This document shows, one piece after another, positions 25,746 through 35,095 of a stretch of 64,000 bases of DNA (positions are counted from its first letter, which is position 1; every line of letters starts with the position of its first letter). The DNA lies in NCBI RefSeq assembly GCF_001854885.1, contig NZ_MDDV01000035.1, positions 236,940 to 300,939 on the forward strand, in the 5' to 3' direction. Under the pieces are notes generated by a model, which saw nothing but the letters and a program-made list of their open reading frames with translations, searched no databases and had not been told where the DNA came from. Source of the stretch: Ensifer sp. LCM 4579. Lineage in GTDB: Bacteria > Pseudomonadota > Alphaproteobacteria > Rhizobiales > Rhizobiaceae. Both the position numbers and the translations under genes were made by a program.

Positions 25746-26798
25746 CTAAAGACCCAGCATCCGCCTATTCGCCGCCTCGTCGGTCCCGCTGTCGGCGAAG
25801 TCGTCGAAAGCTTTCTCCGTAACGCGAATGATGTGTGCCTTGACGAACTCTGCGCCTTCGCGCGCCCCGTCCTCCGGATGCTTCAAGGCGCATTCCCACT
25901 CGACCACCGCCCAGCCGGCGAAGTCGTTCGCCGCCATCTTCGAGAACACCGCGCCGAAATCCACCTGGCCGTCGCCGAGCGACCGGAAGCGCCCGGCGCG
26001 ATTGACCCAGCCCTGATAGCCGCCATAGACGCCCTGTCGGCCGGTCGGATTGAACTCCGCGTCCTTGACGTGGAACATCCGGATGCGGTCCCTGTAGATG
26101 TCGATATTGTCGAGATAGTCGAGGCACTGCAGCACGTAGTGGGACGGATCGAAGAGCATGCAAGCGCGGGCGTGATTGCCGGTCCGTTCGAGGAACATCT
26201 CGTAGGTTATGCCATCGTGCAAGTCCTCGCCCGGGTGGATTTCATAGCAGACGTCGACGCCGCAATCCTCCGCATGGTCGAGGATCGGTTTCCACCGCCG
26301 GGCGAGCTCGTCGAAGGCGGTTTCCACAAGGCCTGCGGGACGCTGCGGCCAGGGATAGACGAAGGGCCATGCGAGCGCGCCGGAAAAGCTTGCCATGGCG
26401 TTGAGACCGAGGTTCTTCGAAGCCGTCAGCGCCAGCTTCACCTGCTCGACTGCCCATTGCTGGCGCGCCTTCGGATTGCCGCGCACTTCCGGTGCGGCGA
26501 AACCGTCGAAGGCCTCGTCATAGGCGGGATGCACCGCCACCAATTGACCCTGAAGATGGGTCGAAAGCTCGGTGATCTCGACGCCGTTGTCGCGTGCCGT
26601 GCCGGCGATCTCGTCGCAATAGGTCTTCGATGCGGCTGCCTTCTTCAGGTCGAAGAGCCGGCCGTCCCAGCTCGGTACCTGCACGCCCTTGTAGCCGCAA
26701 TCGGCGGCCCATTTGGTGATCGCGTCCCAGGAGTTGAACGGCGCCGCATCGCCGGCGAATTGCGCAAGAAAGAGCCCTGGTCCCTTGATGGTCCTCAT
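25746..26798 (-). CDS. Sugar phosphate isomerase/epimerase (AP endonuclease 2-like TIM barrel)
   Basis: A 350-residue xylose isomerase-like TIM barrel. Metal-ligand motifs are CYEIHPGEDLHDG (about 200-212), FDPSHYVLQ (about 226-234) and FHVKDAEFNPTG (about 252-263), and VEWECALKHP near the end. Family members isomerise or epimerise sugars and inositol derivatives. GGAGG lies 8 bases before the ATG. A perfect palindrome with central CG lies about 100 bases upstream, so this gene probably starts its own transcript with the Gfo/Idh gene. Confidence 0.87.
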   Translation of the reverse strand: MRTIKGPGLFLAQFAGDAAPFNSWDAITKWAADCGYKGVQVPSWDGRLFDLKKAAASKTYCDEIAGTARDNGVEITELSTHLQGQLVAVHPAYDEAFDGFAAPEVRGNPKARQQWAVEQVKLALTASKNLGLNAMASFSGALAWPFVYPWPQRPAGLVETAFDELARRWKPILDHAEDCGVDVCYEIHPGEDLHDGITYEMFLERTGNHARACMLFDPSHYVLQCLDYLDNIDIYRDRIRMFHVKDAEFNPTGRQGVYGGYQGWVNRAGRFRSLGDGQVDFGAVFSKMAANDFAGWAVVEWECALKHPEDGAREGAEFVKAHIIRVTEKAFDDFADSGTDEAANRRMLGL

Positions 26799-26897
26799 GC
26801 AAATTTCCTCCCTTTTGCCTCTCTGAGAAAACCGGCGTGCCGGTCAAGTGATGGCCGTTGAGCGCTTCGTCCCCGCAATTTCGTGACAACCGACATA

Positions 26898-26913
26898 CCT
26901 GCAACGTTGCAGG
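26898..26913. promoter_or_regulatory. Perfect LacI-type operator candidate
   Basis: CCTGCAACGTTGCAGG is a perfect 16-bp palindrome with the central CG usual for LacI-family operators. It sits 100 bases upstream of the epimerase ATG and 118 bases past the xylA stop. It differs from the candidate site before xylA (28397-28408), so a different regulator may act here. Confidence 0.6.
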
Positions 26914-27030
26914 AGCCAAAAGCTAACAGAATTTCCAACAGGGGCAATGGGCTTCTGCCGCCTTGTGGAAAAAGAGCTCGTCACGCCGGCAGGAGCGCTG
27001 ACCACGCCCCTGCCAAGGAACGGATGCCCG

Positions 27031-28341
27031 TCAGACGTAACGGTTGACGATGTTTTCCAGAAGTTCCTGCTTGCCGGATTTCGGTTGCGGATTTAGGTCG
27101 GCCTTCAGAACCCAGGCCTCGATTTCTTCGAGCGAGAAGCCGCCCTCGAGCATCTTCTTCGCTTCGGGTGCCGCCCAGCCGGCGTAACGTTTGTCGAGCG
27201 GGCCCGAAAGTGCCTTGTCCTCGATCATCTTCGCCGCCGCCTTCAGGCCGCGCGCGCAGCAATCCATGCCGCCGGCATGGCCGATCAGCAGATCCTCCGG
27301 ATCGATCGACTGGCGGCGCAGCTTCGCATCGAAATTGGTGCCGCCGGTCTTGAAGCCGCCGCCGGAAAGAATCTGGTAGTAGGCGAGCGCCATTTCCGGA
27401 ACATTGTTCGGGAACTGGTCGGTATCCCAGCCGGACTGGTAATCGTTGCGGTTCATGTCGATGGAGCCGAAGATGCCGAGCGCATTGGCAAGCGCCAGCT
27501 CGTGCTCGAACGAGTGGCCGGCGAGGATCGCGTGGCCCTGCTCGATATTCACCTTCACCTCGTTTTCGAGCCCGTACTTCTTCAGGAAACCATAGACGGT
27601 CGCGACGTCGTAATCATATTGGTGCTTTGTCGGCTCCTGCGGCTTCGGCTCGATGAGGATCGTGCCCTTGAAGCCGATCTTATGCTTATATTCGACGACG
27701 AGATTTAAGAAGCGGCCGAGCTGGTCGAGCTCACGCTTCATGTCGGTGTTGAGCAGCGTCTCGTAGCCTTCGCGCCCGCCCCAGAGCACGTAGTTCTCGC
27801 CGCCGAGCTTTTGCGTGGCGTCGATGCAGGTCTTCACGGTGGCCGCCGCGAAGGCGAAGACGTCCGGGTCGGGATTGGTCGCCGCACCGCCCATATAGCG
27901 GCGGTTCGAGAAGAGGTTCGCCGTGCCCCAGAGCAGCTTTACCCCGGTATCCGCTTGCTTCATGGCGAAATAGTCGACGATCTCATCGAGATTGCTGGTG
28001 TTCTCGGCGAAATTCCGGCCCTCCGGGCGCACATCCGCATCATGAAAGCAGTAATAGGGCACGCCGAGCAACTGGAAGAACTCGAAGGCGACGTCGGCCT
28101 TGAGCTTCGCCGCCTCCATCGTGTCCTTGAACCATGGGCGCTCGAAGGTCTGCCCGCCAAAGGGATCGCCGCCCGGCCAGACGAATGTGTGCCAATAGGC
28201 GACGGCGAAGCGCAGATGCTCCTCCATCCGCTTGCCCAGGACGATCTCGTCCGGATTGTAGTGACGGAAGGCTAGCGGATTGGTGCTTTCCGGCCCTTCA
28301 TATTTGATCTTGGCGATATCGCCGAAAAAACCCGTGCTCAC
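27031..28341 (-). CDS. xylA: Xylose isomerase (class II)
   Basis: A 436-residue enzyme of class II length, with the extended N-terminus. The catalytic His100 and Asp103 lie in [13 protein letters not shown]; metal ligands are in [14 protein letters not shown] (about 226-239), [18 protein letters not shown] and [20 protein letters not shown]. It converts D-xylose to D-xylulose and is followed in the pathway by XylB, whose gene is upstream on the same strand with 114 bases between. A candidate operator lies 56 bases before its ATG. Confidence 0.96.
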   Translation of the reverse strand: MSTGFFGDIAKIKYEGPESTNPLAFRHYNPDEIVLGKRMEEHLRFAVAYWHTFVWPGGDPFGGQTFERPWFKDTMEAAKLKADVAFEFFQLLGVPYYCFHDADVRPEGRNFAENTSNLDEIVDYFAMKQADTGVKLLWGTANLFSNRRYMGGAATNPDPDVFAFAAATVKTCIDATQKLGGENYVLWGGREGYETLLNTDMKRELDQLGRFLNLVVEYKHKIGFKGTILIEPKPQEPTKHQYDYDVATVYGFLKKYGLENEVKVNIEQGHAILAGHSFEHELALANALGIFGSIDMNRNDYQSGWDTDQFPNNVPEMALAYYQILSGGGFKTGGTNFDAKLRRQSIDPEDLLIGHAGGMDCCARGLKAAAKMIEDKALSGPLDKRYAGWAAPEAKKMLEGGFSLEEIEAWVLKADLNPQPKSGKQELLENIVNRYV

Positions 28342-28396
28342 GGCTGGCTCCTCTCATGGACTTTGCAATGCCGGCTTTGTCCGGCCGGTGGAGAAG

Positions 28397-28408
28397 TAAT
28401 CGTTTACA
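28397..28408. promoter_or_regulatory. Candidate operator before xylA
   Basis: GTAATCGTTTAC has inverted outer arms GTAA/TTAC around a TCGT centre, resembling LacI-family sites. It is 56 bases before the xylA ATG, in the xylB-xylA gap. It suggests xylA has its own promoter controlled by the LacI-type gene at 29921-30958 (inference). Confidence 0.4.
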
Positions 28409-28455
28409 TTCCCTCGTTCGGGGGTGACCGGCCCCGGCCGGCTGTGTCTGGCTCG

Positions 28456-29910
28456 TTACATCGTCGCTTCCTTGATTGCGGGGTAAAGCCGACGGTAGCG
28501 CTGGTAGGCGTCTTCATAGGCCGGCACCAGCGAGGCGTCGGGCGCGATCGTTTCCGCCGTCTCGGGCGGCGTGCAGACAGCAAACGCATCGGCGCCGGTC
28601 GCAGCGATCAGACCGAGCCGCGCCGCGCCGAAGGCCGCACCGAAGTCGCCATCGGCAGGTAGGTCGACCGGGAGGTCGAGCGCCGTCGCAAACGATTTCA
28701 GCCAATAGCGGGAGCGGGAGCCGCCGCCGATTGCAGTGACGCGGGTAGGCGCCGTACCGGCCGCCCGCAAGGCTTCCAGGCTGTCGCGGATAGCAAAGGA
28801 AACGCCTTCGAGCACCGCCTGCGTCAGCACCGTTCGCGAGCTCTCGTGCCCGAGGCCGGCAAAGGCGCCGCGGATCGCCGCATCGTTGTGCGGCGTGCGC
28901 TCTCCAGAGAGATAGGGAAGGAAGGTGACCGAACCAGGCGCCTTGAGATCATCGCCAAGCTCTGCGGTGAGGTCCGCCGCGCTCCTGCCGGTTACGCCCG
29001 CATACCAGTTCAGCGCGTCGGTCGCCGAAAGGATGACGCCCATCTGATGCCATGTGTTGGGCAGCGCATGGCAGAAGGCATGAACGGCGCTTTCCGGATT
29101 GGGGAGGTAGCGGGCGTTGGCGGCAAAGAGCACGCCGGACGTCCCGAGCGAGACGAAAGCATCCCCCTCGCCGACGGTGCCCATGCCGCAGGCAGACGCC
29201 GCATTGTCGCCGGCGCCGCCGGCCACGACGACGTTTTGGCCCATGCCCCAGCGGCTCGCAAGCTCCGGCCTCAAAGTGCCGGCCCCTTCGGTGCCCTCGA
29301 CGAGGCTTGGCATCTGCCGCTCCTCGAGATGTGTGGCGGCAAGCAAACTCTCAGACCACCGGCGCTTGCCCGTGTCGAGCCATGACGTGCCGGCGGAATC
29401 CGACATCTCCGACATGTGCTCGCCGGTCAGCCACAGGCGGAGATAGTCCTTCGGCAGCAGGACCCAGCGCACCTGCGCGAAGATCTCCGGCTCGTTTTCC
29501 CGCACCCAGGCGAGCTTCGGCGCGGTGAAGCCGGGAAAGACAATGTTGCCGGTGAGCGCGCGAAACTGCGGATCGCTGTCGAGTTCGGCCGCCTCGGCGT
29601 GGCTGCGGGTGTCGTTCCAGAGTATGCATGGCCGAAGCACGGCGTCCTGCTTGTCGAGAAGCGTTGCGCCGTGCATCTGACCGGACAAACCGATCCCGCG
29701 GACGGCGGCAAGAGCCTGTGGATGGGCCGCCTTCAGTCCGCCGATCGCCTCGTTAGCGGCACGGACCCAATCGGCGGGGTCCTGTTCCGACCAGCCTGGA
29801 TGCGGGCGAGACACGTCGAGACCGGCCGAGGCGGAACCAATAATGCGCTGGTCGTCGTCAATCAGCATCGCCTTGACGCCGGAGGTACCGAGATCCAGTC
29901 CAAGATACAT
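28456..29910 (-). CDS. xylB: Xylulokinase
   Basis: A 484-residue FGGY-family sugar kinase. The phosphate-binding start is MYLGLDLGTSGVKAMLID; LSGQMHGATLLD (about 75-86) is the xylulokinase-specific substrate motif; DSAGTSWLDTGKRRW and the C-terminal TAIGGGSRSRYWLK adenosine motif are also present. It phosphorylates D-xylulose at O5, feeding the pentose phosphate pathway. AGGAG lies 7 bases before the ATG, and the LacI-type regulator gene ends 10 bases upstream, so the two are co-transcribed. Confidence 0.95.
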   Translation of the reverse strand: MYLGLDLGTSGVKAMLIDDDQRIIGSASAGLDVSRPHPGWSEQDPADWVRAANEAIGGLKAAHPQALAAVRGIGLSGQMHGATLLDKQDAVLRPCILWNDTRSHAEAAELDSDPQFRALTGNIVFPGFTAPKLAWVRENEPEIFAQVRWVLLPKDYLRLWLTGEHMSEMSDSAGTSWLDTGKRRWSESLLAATHLEERQMPSLVEGTEGAGTLRPELASRWGMGQNVVVAGGAGDNAASACGMGTVGEGDAFVSLGTSGVLFAANARYLPNPESAVHAFCHALPNTWHQMGVILSATDALNWYAGVTGRSAADLTAELGDDLKAPGSVTFLPYLSGERTPHNDAAIRGAFAGLGHESSRTVLTQAVLEGVSFAIRDSLEALRAAGTAPTRVTAIGGGSRSRYWLKSFATALDLPVDLPADGDFGAAFGAARLGLIAATGADAFAVCTPPETAETIAPDASLVPAYEDAYQRYRRLYPAIKEATM

Positions 29911-29920
29911 GGGTATGCTC

Positions 29921-30958
29921 CTACGCCTGCCCGTTCGGCAGATTGTCTTTCAGGAATATGTCGATGCGGATGCGCTCCTGCGCCGCGATCACCGGCAGGC
30001 CGTCCGCCTTGGCCTTGAGGACGCGGATCGCGCTCCTGACCTCGTGGCCGGCATCCTGGTTGAGGATCACGTCGATCGTTCCGGAGATAAGCGCGGCGCG
30101 GCTATAGGGGGTCAGTTCGTGTGCGACCACGCAGATCGTTCCCGCCTTGCCCGTCGTCTCGAGCGCCGCGACGAGACCGCGATTGCCCGCGCCGAGACTA
30201 TAGATGCCGGCAAGATCCGGATGCGCAGCGAGAAGCGCCGCGACCAGCTTCTCAGCGAGCACCGCATCGTCCTGGCCCTCGATTACCGGCAGCAGCGCGC
30301 GGGCGCCGAAATGGTCGCGCATCACTGCCTGAAAGCCTTCAAGCCGATCCCTGTGGTCGCGCACGAGCATGGAGCCGGCCAGCACGGCGACTGGTCCTTC
30401 GCGGCTGCCAAGAAAGCGACCGATCAGATTGCCGGCCGTGCGCCCGGCGGCGATATTGTCGATGCCGGCGAAATGATCGCGCGCCGAACCCGGCAGATCC
30501 GAGACGAGAGTCACGACGGCAATACCGTCGTCGCGGAGACGTTTCACCGCCGCGGTCACTTCAGGCGCATCGATGGCGACGACGGCAACGCCTGCCGGCT
30601 GCCGCCTATGCGCCTCTTCGAGCGCCTCCGCCAACGCCTGTGGATTGAAGGCCGGTACCGACAGAATGGTGATCTCCGTGCGCTCCGCCGCCGAGCGGGC
30701 GATCGCCGCCCTGACTTCGACCTCCAGGCCGCGCATGAAGGAGTTGTCACCCGCCGGAACGATGAAAACCAGCGGATAGGTGCGGCCCTTTGCAAGGTTC
30801 GCCGCCGTGACGTCGCGTACATAGCCAAGCGTCTCGATCGCCCGCTCGACCTTGTCGCGCGTCACGGCCCGGACACCCGGACGCTTGTTCAGCACCCGGT
30901 CGACGGTTGCCAGGCTGACGCCCGCTTCGGCGGCGATATCGTGAACGGTTGGGCGCAT
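29921..30958 (-). CDS. LacI-family regulator, probable xylose operon regulator
   Basis: A 345-residue LacI-type protein. The helix-turn-helix is TVHDIAAEAGVSLATVDRVLNKRPGVR at the very N-terminus, with the DVTAANLAKGRT hinge, and a sugar-binding effector domain follows (FIVPAGDNSFMRGLE, VVAHELTPYSRAAL, DVILNQDAGHEV). GGAGGAG precedes the ATG. It heads the xylB gene by 10 bases, so it most likely senses xylose or a related sugar. An inverted repeat 32 bases upstream could be its own operator. Confidence 0.88.
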   Translation of the reverse strand: MRPTVHDIAAEAGVSLATVDRVLNKRPGVRAVTRDKVERAIETLGYVRDVTAANLAKGRTYPLVFIVPAGDNSFMRGLEVEVRAAIARSAAERTEITILSVPAFNPQALAEALEEAHRRQPAGVAVVAIDAPEVTAAVKRLRDDGIAVVTLVSDLPGSARDHFAGIDNIAAGRTAGNLIGRFLGSREGPVAVLAGSMLVRDHRDRLEGFQAVMRDHFGARALLPVIEGQDDAVLAEKLVAALLAAHPDLAGIYSLGAGNRGLVAALETTGKAGTICVVAHELTPYSRAALISGTIDVILNQDAGHEVRSAIRVLKAKADGLPVIAAQERIRIDIFLKDNLPNGQA

Positions 30959-30989
30959 CTTCTCCTCCTCGGGAATCCCCTTAGAGGAA

Positions 30990-31013
30990 TTTTTGATGTA
31001 CGTAAATCAAAAA
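30990..31013. promoter_or_regulatory. Inverted repeat upstream of the xylose regulator gene
   Basis: TTTTTGAT (30990-30997) and ATCAAAAA (31006-31013) are perfect 8-bp arms with 8 bases between. The site lies 32 bases before the regulator ATG, in the core promoter region, and is a candidate for autoregulation. Confidence 0.5.
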
Positions 31014-31093
31014 TGTAATCAGGATGTTCTTAGCCGGATAATTCGAAAGAGAACGGGAGCGCAATCGCCGCCCCTCTCTCCGCAGATGCGCAA

Positions 31094-31142
31094 ATTCAAA
31101 GTGACCTTTTGCGGGTCTGAAAACACGCGCGGCGCTGTAGCA
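31094..31142. repeat. Single-module copy of the ACAGCG-type repeat
   Basis: TTCAAAGTG then ACCTTTTGCGGGTCT...ACACGCGCGGCGCTGTAG matches the second module of the mosaic repeats at 17351 and 40321, with changes in the stem (GCGGGTCT opposite ACACGCGC). No companion hairpin module is attached. It lies in the 267-base gap between the xylose regulator and emrB, 83 bases after the emrB stop. Confidence 0.65.
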
Positions 31143-31225
31143 CGGGAAGAGAGCGGCGGGAAAGGTGCCGCGTCTCCGTCCATCCCCTTGCGGCCAGTTG
31201 GCCGGATGAGGGCATTCCGGAGCCT

Positions 31226-32815
31226 TTAATGCCCGCCGCCTCCGCCACGGCCATCCTGCGGTTTGCTGATCATCAGGACGCCGGTGATCATCGCCAGGAA
31301 AAGCGCGGTCAAAAGCAGGAATATGTCGCCGAACGACATGATCGCCGCCTGCTGCTGCACCATGGCGGCCAGTTGCTTGACGGCGGCGGTCGCGCCGTCG
31401 AGGCCATAGGCGTCAAAATTCGACGCCATGCTGTTGAGGCGATCCACCGCCGCGGGATTGCCCCATTGCACGTGCTCGGCAAGCCGGGCGTAATGAAAAT
31501 CCTGCCGCTCTGTCAGGATCGTGTTGATGACGGCAAGCCCGACGGCGCCGCCGAGATTGCGCGTCAGGTTGAAGAGACCTGAGGCATTGCGGACGCGCTC
31601 GGGCGGCAACGTGCCGAGCGCGATATTGTTGATCGGCACCATGCAGAGCATCAGCGAGCAGCCGCGCAGGATCTGCGGCACGAACAGCTCCCAGAAGTCC
31701 CAGTCCGCGGTCAAATCGCTCATCATCCAGGTGCCCGCCGCGAATCCCGCAAAGCCGATCCCCATCATCAATCTGAGATCGAGGCGCCCCGCCAGGAAAC
31801 CTGCGAGCGGCGCGGTGAAGAACATGGCAAGGCCCGAGACGAACATGGTCTCGCCGATCATCAGCGAATCATAACCGCGGATACGGCCGAGATAGAGCGG
31901 ATAGAGATAGGTGAGCCCGTAGAGGCCGATGCCCATGACGAAGGAGAAGAGTGAGCCGAATGTGAAGTTGCGGTTGGCGAAGGCTCTGAGATCGACCACG
32001 GGAAATTCCGCAGCGAAGGCCCGGTAGAAGAACACCAGGGCACCAAGCGCGGCTGCGACCGCGCCCATGACGATATGGTTGTCATTGAACCAATCATTGG
32101 CGTTGCCTTCCTCCAGCACGTATTCGAGCGAGCCCAGAAAGATCGCCATCGAAAAGAGGCCCCACCAGTCGAACTTCTTCATCAGTCCCAGTTCCGGCTC
32201 GTCGAAGTCGATGAAGGCCCAAGTCAGCGACGCGACGATAATGCCGGGAATGACATTGACGAGGAACAGCCAGTGCCAGGAAAAGGCGTGGCTCAGATAG
32301 CCGCCGACCGTCGGGCCGATGGTAGGCGCCAACGTCGCGATCAGCCCGATGATCGGCGACACGACGTTGCGCTTCGACGGCGGGAAGATGGTGAAGGCGG
32401 CGGCAAAGACCGAGGGGATCATGCCCCCGCCGATAAAGCCCTGGATCGCACGGTAGACGATCATCTGCTCCATGTTGGTAGCGGTCGCGGCGAGCGCGCT
32501 CGCCGCCGTGAAGCCAGCGGCGGCGACGGAAAAGAGCACGCGCGTCGAAACGATGCGGGCGAGTGTACCCGACAGCGGGATCATGATGACTTCGGCGATC
32601 AGATAGGCGGTCTGCACCCATCCGATCTCGTCCGAGCCGGCGGAGAGCCCCGCCTGGATTTCGGCAAGCGAGGCCGAAACGATCTGGATGTCGAGGATCG
32701 CCATGAACATGCCGACCACCATAGCCAGGAAGGCGATCAGCCGCCGCGGATCCATGCGTTCTTCCGCGCCGACGGAGCTTGCCCGCAAAACCTCCGCCGT
32801 TGCCGTTGCCGCCAT
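31226..32815 (-). CDS. emrB: EmrB-type MFS multidrug efflux pump (DHA2, 14 TM)
   Basis: A 529-residue transporter with about 14 hydrophobic segments. DHA2-family motifs are LDIQIVSASLAEIQ (TM1, about 40-55) and WVQTAYLIAEVIMIPLSGTLAR, and motif C is in TIGPTVGGYLS. The tail is unusual: GGGGGH. It pairs with EmrA to push drugs or plant compounds through an outer membrane channel. The ATG at 32813-32815 has GAGGAG at 8 bases; a GTG three codons earlier overlaps that site. It starts 23 bases after emrA. Confidence 0.92.
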   Translation of the reverse strand: MAATATAEVLRASSVGAEERMDPRRLIAFLAMVVGMFMAILDIQIVSASLAEIQAGLSAGSDEIGWVQTAYLIAEVIMIPLSGTLARIVSTRVLFSVAAAGFTAASALAATATNMEQMIVYRAIQGFIGGGMIPSVFAAAFTIFPPSKRNVVSPIIGLIATLAPTIGPTVGGYLSHAFSWHWLFLVNVIPGIIVASLTWAFIDFDEPELGLMKKFDWWGLFSMAIFLGSLEYVLEEGNANDWFNDNHIVMGAVAAALGALVFFYRAFAAEFPVVDLRAFANRNFTFGSLFSFVMGIGLYGLTYLYPLYLGRIRGYDSLMIGETMFVSGLAMFFTAPLAGFLAGRLDLRLMMGIGFAGFAAGTWMMSDLTADWDFWELFVPQILRGCSLMLCMVPINNIALGTLPPERVRNASGLFNLTRNLGGAVGLAVINTILTERQDFHYARLAEHVQWGNPAAVDRLNSMASNFDAYGLDGATAAVKQLAAMVQQQAAIMSFGDIFLLLTALFLAMITGVLMISKPQDGRGGGGGH

Positions 32816-32838
32816 TTCGGGCACTCCTCGCTTGTCGC

Positions 32839-34050
32839 TTACTTCGCCTCGGCGACCGTCGCGCCTTTCGGGGCCGTTCGGGTATCGACGTCGACGACGA
32901 CGCTCAGGCCCGCACGCAGATTGCCCTTGGCGAGCGCATCAGCGGGCAGCGTGATGCGGACCGGGACGCGTTGGGTGATCTTGGTGAAGTTGCCGGTGGC
33001 GTTTTCCGCCGGCAGCAGTGAGAAGACCGCGCCGGAGGCCGGCGAAATCGACGCGACGGTGCCTTCGATAGAGCGCTCGTCATAGGCGTCGACATGGATC
33101 TGGACCTTGGAACCCGGCACCAGATTCGCAATCTGCGTTTCCTTGAAATTGGCGTCGATATAGAGCGCGTTTACCGGCACGAGCGCCGCAAGGCGCTGAC
33201 CAGCGGAAACGAGATCGCCGACCTGGACCGCGACATTGCCGACGACACCGTCATAGGGCGCCTTCAGCACGGTGAAGCCGAGGTCGCGGTTCGCCTTGTC
33301 GCGCGCAAGTTCAAGCGATCGGATGGTGCTTTCCGCTTCCTGGCGCTGGGCCTCGAGCACGGTGATATTAGCCTCGGCCGCGGCGATATTGGCATCCGCG
33401 CCGACGAGGTTCGCGCGTGCCTGATCCAGTGCAACCTGTGCGCTGTCGCGAGCGGCGTCGGTCCCGAAGTCCTTTGACTGCAGATCGCTGGCGCGCTTCT
33501 GCGCCAGTTCGGCGCCCCTGAGCGCCGCCTCGAAGGATTCCTTCTGCGCTTGCGCCTGGTTGAGGCTCGCCTTCGCGCCGGCGATCTGCGCGTCGAAGCG
33601 GCTGAGCGCCAGCTTCTGCGTCAAAATCTGCGCCTCGGCCTGCTCGGCCGCAATGCGATAGTCGCCATCGTCAAGCGTGACGAGCGGGTCACCGGCCTTC
33701 ACGTGCTGGTTGGCGACGACATCGACCTTGGCGACATAGCCCGCCACCTTTGGCGAGATGGTGGCGATGTCCGCCTCGATATAGGCGTCGTCGGTCGAGA
33801 CCATGAAGCGGCCGTTCGTCCACCAGTCATAGCCGTACCAGCCGCCCGCCGCGAGCAACGCGAGGCCCAGAACCGGAAGAATCGCGTTTCGGCGCTTTTT
33901 CCGAGGTGCTGCGGTATCGGTCAATGGCCGTTCCCTCGCCGACGACGCTTCGCCGCTCGGAGCCTCGACCTTGCCGGTGAGTTCCTTGACTTCGAAGTCG
34001 TCACCGACGGGACGGACGCGGGCAGCGCTTGAGGTGCTGTTGCTGGACAT
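32839..34050 (-). CDS. emrA: EmrA-type membrane fusion protein
   Basis: A 403-residue HlyD/EmrA-family adaptor: a cytoplasmic N-terminal tail, one membrane anchor (about 56-72), a lipoyl half motif (FMVSTDDAYIEADIATISPKVAGYVAKV), a long coiled-coil hairpin (about 130-260) and a beta-barrel with VLKAPYDGVVGNVAVQVGDLV. It links EmrB to an outer membrane factor encoded elsewhere. In S. meliloti the emrAB locus is known to respond to flavonoids such as luteolin through EmrR; the same layout is seen here. Confidence 0.92.
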   Translation of the reverse strand: MSSNSTSSAARVRPVGDDFEVKELTGKVEAPSGEASSARERPLTDTAAPRKKRRNAILPVLGLALLAAGGWYGYDWWTNGRFMVSTDDAYIEADIATISPKVAGYVAKVDVVANQHVKAGDPLVTLDDGDYRIAAEQAEAQILTQKLALSRFDAQIAGAKASLNQAQAQKESFEAALRGAELAQKRASDLQSKDFGTDAARDSAQVALDQARANLVGADANIAAAEANITVLEAQRQEAESTIRSLELARDKANRDLGFTVLKAPYDGVVGNVAVQVGDLVSAGQRLAALVPVNALYIDANFKETQIANLVPGSKVQIHVDAYDERSIEGTVASISPASGAVFSLLPAENATGNFTKITQRVPVRITLPADALAKGNLRAGLSVVVDVDTRTAPKGATVAEAK

Positions 34051-34089
34051 TGGACACCGGCCTTGAATGAATGATTGCTAAAATTGACT

Positions 34090-34166
34090 GAACCGTTCGG
34101 TTCGATGTCGCTTGACATAAGGCCTTTGCCGCCGCATATCAAGGGCAAATCGAACCGATCGGTTCG
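34090..34166. promoter_or_regulatory. emrA-emrR divergent control region with two EmrR-type palindromes
   Basis: Two near-identical palindromes flank the core: GAACCGTTCGGTTC (34090-34103) and CGAACCGATCGGTTCG (34151-34166), 61 bases apart, which is close to six helical turns. Between them lies CTTGAC (34111-34116) with CATATC 18 bases on for emrR, and, on the minus strand, CTTGAT with CTTATG for emrA. A TetR-type repressor on both sites could shut off both promoters. Confidence 0.72.
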
Positions 34167-34290
34167 AGAAACAGGTGGTAAAGGGGCGCCGACCGCTCAG
34201 CACCTTTAATTTTTATTGAATCCGACCGCATTTGTGGTCTTTTGGATCGGCTCCAGAGACCAACGCGTGGCAGTGGAGAAGCCCGACAAT

Positions 34291-34986
34291 ATGACGTCAT
34301 CGAACAGCGAACAGCAGGAAAGGCATCTGCAGGAGCAGGAACAGCAGGCCGCGAGCGGCGGCCGGCGAGCCGCCGGCGCGGATCCGGTGAAGCGCGAGCA
34401 GATTCTCGAGGGTGCCAAACGCGTTTTCATGCGCAGCAATTTCGATGCCGCCAGCATGAACGACATTACCCGCGAGGCCGGCGTCTCGAAGGGCACCCTC
34501 TATGTCTATTTCGAGAACAAGGAAGACCTGTTCGAGGCACTCATCGCGCGCGAGCGCAATCGGATTGTCAGCAGCATCAAGCAGTTGCTGAACGATCATG
34601 ACCCTATCGAGGTCGCGCTTCACGATTTCGGCGTGACCCTCGTGACCAGCATCACCTCCGACTACACGATCCGCGCGATGCGCACCGTGCTCGGTGTCAT
34701 CGACCGAATGCCGCGGCTGGCTCAACGCTTCTTCTCCGCCACGCCGGAAAACGGCTACACGGTCCTGAAGGCCTATCTCGACCGGCAGGTGGCGAAGGGC
34801 ATGCTGTCGATCGACGATACGGAACTGGCAGCCAAACAGTTCATCGAGCTTTCCATGGCCGGCCTCTTCAAGGGCCGCCTGTTCGGCATGTGCGACGCTG
34901 TTCCGGCCGCACAGCTGGAAAAGAACGTGAGCTCAGCCATCCGCGTCTTCATGGCCGCCTATGGGCAGAAATCGCAAACCGGCTGA
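34291..34986 (+). CDS. emrR: TetR-family repressor EmrR
   Basis: A 231-residue regulator with a Gln/Glu-rich N-terminal tail and then a TetR helix-turn-helix (KREQILEGAKRVFMRSNFDAASMNDITREAGVSKGTLYVYFENKEDL). The ligand domain follows. It is divergent from emrAB, with two matching palindromes in between. EmrR is the established flavonoid-responsive repressor of emrAB in S. meliloti. The start is uncertain: the ATG at 34291 is 12 bases from GGAG; longer versions begin at 34216 or at a GTG near 34273. Confidence 0.87.
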   Translation: MTSSNSEQQERHLQEQEQQAASGGRRAAGADPVKREQILEGAKRVFMRSNFDAASMNDITREAGVSKGTLYVYFENKEDLFEALIARERNRIVSSIKQLLNDHDPIEVALHDFGVTLVTSITSDYTIRAMRTVLGVIDRMPRLAQRFFSATPENGYTVLKAYLDRQVAKGMLSIDDTELAAKQFIELSMAGLFKGRLFGMCDAVPAAQLEKNVSSAIRVFMAAYGQKSQTG

Positions 34987-35095
34987 AACGGCACCCCGGG
35001 ACACGCAGCGCCATTCTCGTCCAATCCCGCAATTGCGATCAAACGTGTCCGCCTGCGAGGCCGTATCAGCTGGATCATCTGCCACGGGAGTGAAC

